Positions 21,393 to 25,262 of a stretch of DNA of 25,262 nucleotides are shown one piece after another; position 1 is the stretch's first letter; every line of letters starts with the position of its first letter. The notes under the pieces are model-generated. The model saw only the letters and a program-made list of their open reading frames with translations, did no database searches and was not told the origin of the DNA. This stretch comes from CAZWZG01 sp964638245. GTDB lineage: Bacteria > Pseudomonadota > Alphaproteobacteria > Rhodobacterales > Rhodobacteraceae. The translations under genes were made by a program, and so were the position numbers. The stretch covers positions 1-25,262 of the forward strand of contig CAZWZG010000031.1 of NCBI GenBank assembly GCA_964638245.1. Direction: 5' to 3'.

Positions 21393-21533
21393 ATGACGAA
21401 CAAGATCGCCCTTGGCTTGGGCCTGATCATCGTGGTCTTTCTGGTCTTGAACTTCATCTTTGGCTGGGATGCGCATATCTTCCTCGGACGAAAGATGATC
21501 GAGCTTACGGATTGGCTTGCGTTCTGGCGCTAG
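21393..21533 (+). CDS. 46-aa single-TM peptide between tkt and gap
   Basis: A short frame starting at ATG 21393, preceded by GAGGAG seven bases upstream and 13 bases after the tkt stop. The product has one strongly hydrophobic helix (LGLGLIIVVFLVLNFIFGW, about 7-25). An amphipathic tail rich in aromatic residues follows (HIFLGRKMIELTDWLAFW). I know no family name. The good ribosome binding site and in-operon position argue that it is real. It could be a small membrane protein with a regulatory or scaffold role; nothing in the sequence shows which. Confidence 0.72.
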   Translation: MTNKIALGLGLIIVVFLVLNFIFGWDAHIFLGRKMIELTDWLAFWR

Positions 21534-21575
21534 CGCTAACATACGAAGAAACGCATTCTTGGAAGGGAACCTGAC

Positions 21576-22577
21576 ATGACAGTCAAAGTCGCCATCAATG
21601 GATTTGGACGCATCGGGCGGAATGTTCTGCGCGGGATCATTGAATCGGGTCGCACCGATATCGAGGTGATCGCAATCAACGATCTTGGCCCGGTTGAAAC
21701 CAACGCTCACCTGCTGCGATACGACAGCGTGCATGGCCGCTTTCCAGCGACTGTGACCGTTGACGGCGACACGATTGACGTCGGTCGCGGCCCGATCCGT
21801 GTCACGGCCATCCGCAACCCTGCCGACCTGCCCTGGTCGGACGTGGACGTTGTGATGGAGTGCACGGGTATCTTCACGTCGAAAGAGAAATGCCAGGCGC
21901 ATCTGGACAACGGTTCAAGCCGGGTTCTGATTTCGGCCCCGGGTTCGGACGCGGATAAGACAATCGTCTATGGTGTGAACCACGACGTTCTGACATCGGA
22001 CGATATCGTTGTTTCGAATGCGTCCTGCACGACGAACTGTCTGTCGCCCGTCGCCAAAGTCCTGAACGATGCCATCGGCATCACCAAAGGCTTCATGACG
22101 ACGATCCACAGCTACACCGGCGACCAGCCAACGCTGGACACGATGCACAAGGATCTCTACCGCGCGCGGGCCGCTGCGATGTCGATGATCCCGACATCAA
22201 CGGGTGCGGCCAAGGCCGTGGGCCTTGTCTTGCCCGAGCTGAACGGCAAGCTGGACGGCGTCGCCATCCGTGTTCCAACGCCGAATGTGTCGGTCGTGGA
22301 CCTGACGTTTGAAGCCAGCCGCGCAACGAGCGTGGATGAGGTTAACGACGCCATCCGCGCCGCAGCTGAAGGATCGCTCAAAGGCGTGCTTGGTTACACG
22401 GACGAACCGCTGGTTTCGATCGACTTCAACCACAACCCGCATTCGTCGATCTTCCACATGGACCAGACCAAGGTCATGGACGGCACCATGGTGCGCATCC
22501 TGACGTGGTACGACAATGAATGGGGCTTCTCGAACCGCATGGCCGACACGGCTGTTGCCATGGGCAAGCTCATCTAA
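21576..22577 (+). CDS. gap: Type I glyceraldehyde-3-phosphate dehydrogenase
   Basis: It oxidises and phosphorylates glyceraldehyde 3-phosphate to 1,3-bisphosphoglycerate in glycolysis/gluconeogenesis. The N-terminal INGFGRIGRNVLRG binds the dinucleotide, and Asp36 in AINDLG is the residue that favours NAD. The active site is SNASCTTNC with Cys151, and His178 in MTTIHSYTG. ARAAAMSMIPTSTGAAKAVG is the phosphate-binding segment. The length of 333 residues is standard. GGAAGGGAA lies just upstream of the start. It ends the tkt-peptide-gap unit, and two hairpins follow. Confidence 0.97.
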   Translation: MTVKVAINGFGRIGRNVLRGIIESGRTDIEVIAINDLGPVETNAHLLRYDSVHGRFPATVTVDGDTIDVGRGPIRVTAIRNPADLPWSDVDVVMECTGIFTSKEKCQAHLDNGSSRVLISAPGSDADKTIVYGVNHDVLTSDDIVVSNASCTTNCLSPVAKVLNDAIGITKGFMTTIHSYTGDQPTLDTMHKDLYRARAAAMSMIPTSTGAAKAVGLVLPELNGKLDGVAIRVPTPNVSVVDLTFEASRATSVDEVNDAIRAAAEGSLKGVLGYTDEPLVSIDFNHNPHSSIFHMDQTKVMDGTMVRILTWYDNEWGFSNRMADTAVAMGKLI

Positions 22578-22584
22578 ACCGATT

Positions 22585-22612
22585 GGCCCGCGCCGCGCGA
22601 CCGGGGCGGGCC
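22585..22612 (+). other. G/C-rich hairpin after gap
   Basis: GGCCCGC (22585-22591) pairs with GCGGGCC (22606-22612), starting seven bases after the gap stop. There is no T-run, so it may protect the 3' end or act with the next hairpin. Confidence 0.5.
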
Positions 22613-22618
22613 ACACCA

Positions 22619-22648
22619 GCGCAGACGGCACAGATCTGCGCAGCTTTT
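22619..22648 (+). terminator. Probable intrinsic terminator of the tkt-gap operon
   Basis: GCGCAGA (22619-22625), a nine-base loop, TCTGCGC (22635-22641), then AGCTTTT. The T-run is short, so termination may be partial. Confidence 0.55.
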
Positions 22649-22706
22649 CCCACACCGATTGTCCCTAAGCGCCTGCCCTTAAAGGGTTAATGCGCCGTAA
22701 CCCGCC

Positions 22707-22730
22707 TTGCATTTTTTGCATGGCGGCTTT
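22707..22730 (+). promoter_or_regulatory. TGCA-N5-TGCATGGCGG element, copy 2, upstream of DUF1127 gene
   Basis: TGCA (22708-22711), five T, then TGCATGGCGG (22717-22726) and TTT (22728-22730). With CCGCC at 22702-22706 it also forms an inverted repeat with one mismatch per arm. It matches copy 1 near purL at 18 of 24 positions and lies 14 bases before the candidate promoter of the DUF1127 gene. Confidence 0.5.
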
Positions 22731-22743
22731 CGAATTCTGTCGA

Positions 22744-22771
22744 TTGTCTGACGCTAACAAAAGCGTATGTG
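22744..22771 (+). promoter_or_regulatory. Candidate promoter with internal inverted repeat, DUF1127 gene
   Basis: TTGTCT (22744-22749), 16 bases, TATGTG (22766-22771). The spacer holds ACGCT-N6-AGCGT (22751-22766), a dyad well placed for a repressor. The hexamers are only moderate matches. Confidence 0.35.
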
Positions 22772-22809
22772 TCTGCACGTGAGTAACACAAACCAAATGG
22801 AATAAACCA

Positions 22810-22971
22810 ATGAGCATCGTATCAAGTGTCCGCGATCGTCTGAACAAACGGTCAGAGTACAACCGCACGCTCAAAGAACTGCGCACCATGGACCGGGCCG
22901 CAATGCTGGACCTGAACGTCTATGAAGGCGACTTCGAGCGCATCGCTTACGAGTCCGTTTACGGCAAGTAA
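22810..22971 (+). CDS. DUF1127 family small protein
   Basis: A 53-residue arginine-rich protein. The pattern NRTLKELRTMDRAAMLDLNV matches the DUF1127 core (RTxREL...SDRELADLG...), and the tail ERIAYESVYGK matches the usual ARIAREAAYGK. In alphaproteobacteria such proteins are linked to stress responses, phosphate or carbon metabolism and RNA turnover, with some acting as RNA-binding factors. The core is less basic than typical members. The start has only a weak ribosome binding site. The upstream region carries a shared dyad element and a candidate promoter with an operator-like repeat, so regulated expression is likely. It converges on coaD. Confidence 0.82.
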   Translation: MSIVSSVRDRLNKRSEYNRTLKELRTMDRAAMLDLNVYEGDFERIAYESVYGK

Positions 22972-22988
22972 GCCAGACGACACCGCGC

Positions 22989-23009
22989 GCGGCCCGAGAT
23001 CCGGGCCGC
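22989..23009. terminator. Hairpin between convergent DUF1127 gene and coaD
   Basis: GCGGCCC (22989-22995) pairs with GGGCCGC (23003-23009) around a seven-base loop. It sits in the short convergent gap and may serve both genes, but it has no T-run on either strand. Confidence 0.5.
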
Positions 23010-23019
23010 AATGCGCGCC

Positions 23020-23508
23020 TCAGACCCGCGCTTTGAGGGCTTCGTTGACGCCGGGCGTCACGAAATGGGACACATCCCCGCCCAGACGCGCAATCTCTTT
23101 GACCAGCTTTGACGCAATTGCCTGGTGCTGGGCTTCGGCCATCAGGAACACCGTCTCGATGTCGTCATCGAGCACGCGGTTCATGCCAACCATCTGAAAT
23201 TCATATTCAAAATCGGCAACGGCCCTCAGGCCGCGCACGATAATGCTGGCCCCGACCTCTCGCGCGCAATGCACGAGTAGGTTCTCGAAGGGATGGACCA
23301 CAATCTCGACGCCCAGCGTCTCGGCGATACCGGCGCATTCGGCCTCAACCATCGCCACACGTTCTTCGAGCGAAAACATCGGCCCCTTATCGCGGTTGAT
23401 CGCAACACCGATGACCAACCGGTCAACGAGCCCCGCCGCACGCCGGATGATATCCAAATGCCCGAGCGTGACCGGGTCAAAGGTTCCGGGATATAGGCCT
23501 ACACGCAT
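23020..23508 (-). CDS. coaD: Phosphopantetheine adenylyltransferase
   Basis: It joins ATP and 4'-phosphopantetheine to make dephospho-CoA, the penultimate step of CoA synthesis. The nucleotidyltransferase motif TLGH (14-17) follows GLYPGTFDPV. The family blocks IIVRGLRAVADFEYEFQM and ASKLVKEIARLGGDVSHFV are intact. The length of 162 residues is normal. The start is set by GGAGGGG five bases before the ATG. The frame continues upstream into the 100-N gap, but that extension is meaningless. The upstream neighbour is the truncated LysR gene, with unknown sequence between. Confidence 0.96.
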   Translation of the reverse strand: MRVGLYPGTFDPVTLGHLDIIRRAAGLVDRLVIGVAINRDKGPMFSLEERVAMVEAECAGIAETLGVEIVVHPFENLLVHCAREVGASIIVRGLRAVADFEYEFQMVGMNRVLDDDIETVFLMAEAQHQAIASKLVKEIARLGGDVSHFVTPGVNEALKARV

Positions 23509-23552
23509 GGTTCCCCTCCACGCTGACTGTTCGGGCGCATCCAAACCGATCT

Positions 23553-23652
23553 NNNNNNNNNNNNNNNNNNNNNNNNNNNNNNNNNNNNNNNNNNNNNNNN
23601 NNNNNNNNNNNNNNNNNNNNNNNNNNNNNNNNNNNNNNNNNNNNNNNNNNNN
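23553..23652. other. Assembly gap (100 N) between coaD and a LysR gene
   Basis: Exactly 100 N, a placeholder gap. It must contain at least the missing ~140 C-terminal residues of the LysR protein, so it is longer than drawn. The 44 bases between it and coaD show no stop in any minus-strand frame and cannot be assigned. Confidence 0.95.
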
Positions 23653-24125
23653 GAAATCCTTTGAACCAGAAGGCGTCCCGCCGTTGGCCGACTGACCCCG
23701 ATGGCCATATCTGCCTCGCGTCGGGACAGATTGAACACACGCGGCTGCGCCACGATCTGCACGGTCAGGTCCGGGTGATCGGCAACAATCGCAGCCGTCA
23801 CTTGCGGCAAAAGGAAGTTCGCACACCCATCCGGCGCGCCAATCCGGATCGTTCCCGACAGTGTCTCGGTATCCCCGCGCAGGTCCTCGTCCGCCGCCTG
23901 CATCGCCGCTTCTGCCCTTTCGGCATGGGACAACAAACGCTCTCCGGCGCCCGTCAGCGCATAGCCCTGAGGCGACTTGGCAAACAGCGGCGCATCGACC
24001 GCCGCTTCAAGCCGCTGCACGCGCCGGCCAAGCGTCGCGGGGTCCAGACGAAGCGTCCGGGCCGCCGCGGACAGGCTTTCGGTGCGGGCCACGGACAGGA
24101 AAATCCGAATATCATCCCAATTCAT
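23653..24125 (-). CDS. LysR-family regulator, C-terminal half lost in assembly gap
   Basis: About 157 residues are visible. The winged HTH begins MNWDDIRIFLSVARTESLSA and contains LDPATLGRRVQRLEAAV, followed by the start of the effector domain (GTIRIGAPDGCANFLLP). A further ~140 residues are expected. GAGGTGGG precedes the ATG; a longer upstream frame is not plausible. It is divergent from mmsA with a 106-base shared region full of TGCA/TGCAA repeats, so mmsA is the likely target. The ligand is unknown. Confidence 0.9.
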
Positions 24126-24139
24126 GGCCCACCTCGCTC

Positions 24140-24196
24140 TTGCATTTATGCAAATTACTTTTGGCAAACTGGGGCTATGTGCAAGCACATTTGCAA
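24140..24196. promoter_or_regulatory. Operator-like repeats between lysR and mmsA
   Basis: The divergent gap holds TTGCAT-tt-ATGCAA (24140-24153, perfect dyad), TTTGGCAAA (24160-24168), TGTGC-aa-GCACA (24178-24189) and TTTGCAA (24190-24196). Several spaced dyads in a divergent lysR/target gap fit the recognition and activation sites of a LysR protein. Confidence 0.5.
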
Positions 24197-24231
24197 GGCT
24201 ATGGTCGCTTAGACGCGATAGGGAGGATTCC

Positions 24232-25262
24232 ATGCAAGAGCTCAGCCATTTCATCAACGGCGCCCATGTGCCGGGTGCATCGGGGCGCGCCAGCGACGTC
24301 TTCAACCCCGCCACGGGCGAAGTTCAGGCCAAGCTGCCCATGGCCAGCGCCGACGAAATGACCGCCGCCATCGAGGATGCCGCCAAGGCCCAACCGGCCT
24401 GGGGCGCGACCAACCCGCAGCGCCGCGCGCGGGTCATGATGGCCATGGTCGGCCTGATGCACCGCGATATGGACAAGCTCGCCGAAGCGCTCAGCCGCGA
24501 GCACGGCAAGACCTTCCCGGACGCCAAGGGTGACCTTCAGCGTGGCCTCGAAGTGATCGAGTTCTGCATCGGCGCGCCACATCTGCTCAAAGGCGAATAT
24601 TCAGACGCGGCCGGAACGGGGATCGACCTCTATTCGATGAAACAGCCCCTCGGTGTCGTGGGCGCGATCATGCCCTTCAACTTCCCCGCGATGATGCCAC
24701 TCTGGCACGTCGGCCCAGCCCTGGCTTGCGGCAATGCAGTCGTCCTGAAACCATCCGAGCGTGACCCCTCCGTCCCGCTCATGCTTGCCGAGCTTTTCAT
24801 CGAAGCGGGCCTTCCAGCGGGCGTCTTTCAGGTCGTCAACGGCGACAAGGAAGCGGTCGACACCATCCTCGACAGTGAGATCATCCAGGGTGTCAGCTTC
24901 GTCGGCTCCACCCCTATCGCGCAATACATCTACTCCCGCGCCTCAGCGAACGGCAAACGCGCGCAGTGTTTCGGGGGCGCCAAGAACCACCTGATCGTCA
25001 TGCCCGACGCTGACATGGACCAGGCCGCTGACGCTCTTGTCGGCTCGGGCTACGGCGCAGCAGGCGAACGCTGCATGGCCGTCTCGGTCGCCGTGCCCGT
25101 GGGTGACGACACCGCTGACCGCCTGATTGAGAAGCTCGTCCCCCGCATCGAACGCCTCAAGGTCGGCCCCTACACCGCTGGCGACGACGTGGACTTCGGC
25201 CCGGTCGTCACGCGCGAGGCAAAGGAACGCATCCTGGCCTTGATCGAGCGCGGCGTTGAGCA
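24232..25262 (+). CDS. mmsA: CoA-acylating methylmalonate-semialdehyde dehydrogenase (3' end outside window)
   Basis: An aldehyde dehydrogenase-superfamily enzyme that converts methylmalonate semialdehyde (or malonate semialdehyde) to propionyl-CoA (or acetyl-CoA) in valine, inositol or related catabolism. The first 343 of about 500 residues are visible. MmsA features are PFNFPAMMPLWHVGPALACGN split over the cofactor domain, FVGSTPIA, and FGGAKNHLIVMPDAD, where ordinary aldehyde dehydrogenases have a catalytic-glutamate ELGGK motif. The nucleophile is Cys281 in GERCMA. GGGAGGA precedes the ATG by six bases. It is divergent from a LysR gene. Other mms genes would lie beyond the window. Confidence 0.93.
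   Translation, partial: MQELSHFINGAHVPGASGRASDVFNPATGEVQAKLPMASADEMTAAIEDAAKAQPAWGATNPQRRARVMMAMVGLMHRDMDKLAEALSREHGKTFPDAKGDLQRGLEVIEFCIGAPHLLKGEYSDAAGTGIDLYSMKQPLGVVGAIMPFNFPAMMPLWHVGPALACGNAVVLKPSERDPSVPLMLAELFIEAGLPAGVFQVVNGDKEAVDTILDSEIIQGVSFVGSTPIAQYIYSRASANGKRAQCFGGAKNHLIVMPDADMDQAADALVGSGYGAAGERCMAVSVAVPVGDDTADRLIEKLVPRIERLKVGPYTAGDDVDFGPVVTREAKERILALIERGVE

Noticed and set aside
23499..24314. A single frame running through the second gap as a LysR protein, and the coaD frame extended to 23826
   Set aside because: Both depend on reading 100 placeholder N as sequence; the N-terminal extension of LysR before MNWDD also overlaps mmsA.

Overview
The window looks like a chromosomal segment of an alphaproteobacterium of the Rhodobacteraceae (Roseobacter/Rhodobacter group). 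The grounds are high G+C coding sequence, the order lexA-comEC-gltX-gltA, the pairing of tkt with gap, a zapA gene preceded by a coiled-coil gene, a DUF1127 gene, and a holin/GH108 endolysin pair of the type used for gene transfer agent (GTA) release in this family. No rRNA, tRNA, CRISPR array or insertion sequence was seen. Two runs of exactly 100 N (11436-11535 and 23553-23652) are assembly gaps; they break argC and a LysR regulator. No gene-free stretch exceeds 300 bases.

Layout. 1-5308: the 3' end of lexA (+), comEC (-), then gltX and gltA (+). 5555-13615: one collinear minus-strand array, read right to left as lysophospholipid acyltransferase, murI, argC, ccmE, GH108 endolysin, GTA-type holin, a 59-aa one-TM protein, a 41-aa protein, a 140-aa membrane protein, ccmF, ccmH and a PaaG-like enoyl-CoA hydratase/isomerase. 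Many junctions overlap or are separated by fewer than 20 bases. 13793-18263: a LysR regulator, a purL leader with a strong intrinsic terminator, purL, bolA, an unknown membrane-anchored protein and a CGFS monothiol glutaredoxin, all (+). 18324-19179: zapA and its coiled-coil partner (-). 19355-22577: tkt, a 46-aa membrane peptide and gap (+). 22810-25262: a DUF1127 gene (+), coaD (-), a truncated LysR gene (-), and divergent mmsA (+) running off the end.

How it fits together. Most genes are core metabolism: TCA entry, glutamyl-tRNA synthesis, cytochrome c maturation, purine synthesis, pentose phosphate/glycolysis and CoA synthesis. The most unusual part is 8879-10747, where a complete lysis module is spliced between ccmE and ccmF. 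It has an endolysin, a holin and two short proteins missed by ordinary length cut-offs, with most genes translationally coupled. It is best read as the dispersed release module of a gene transfer agent, although no GTA structural gene lies in the window. Other points of interest are a family of G/C-rich 3' elements at convergent gene ends, a TGCA-N5-TGCATGGCGG element in two intergenic regions, and a possible small RNA or leader upstream of purL.
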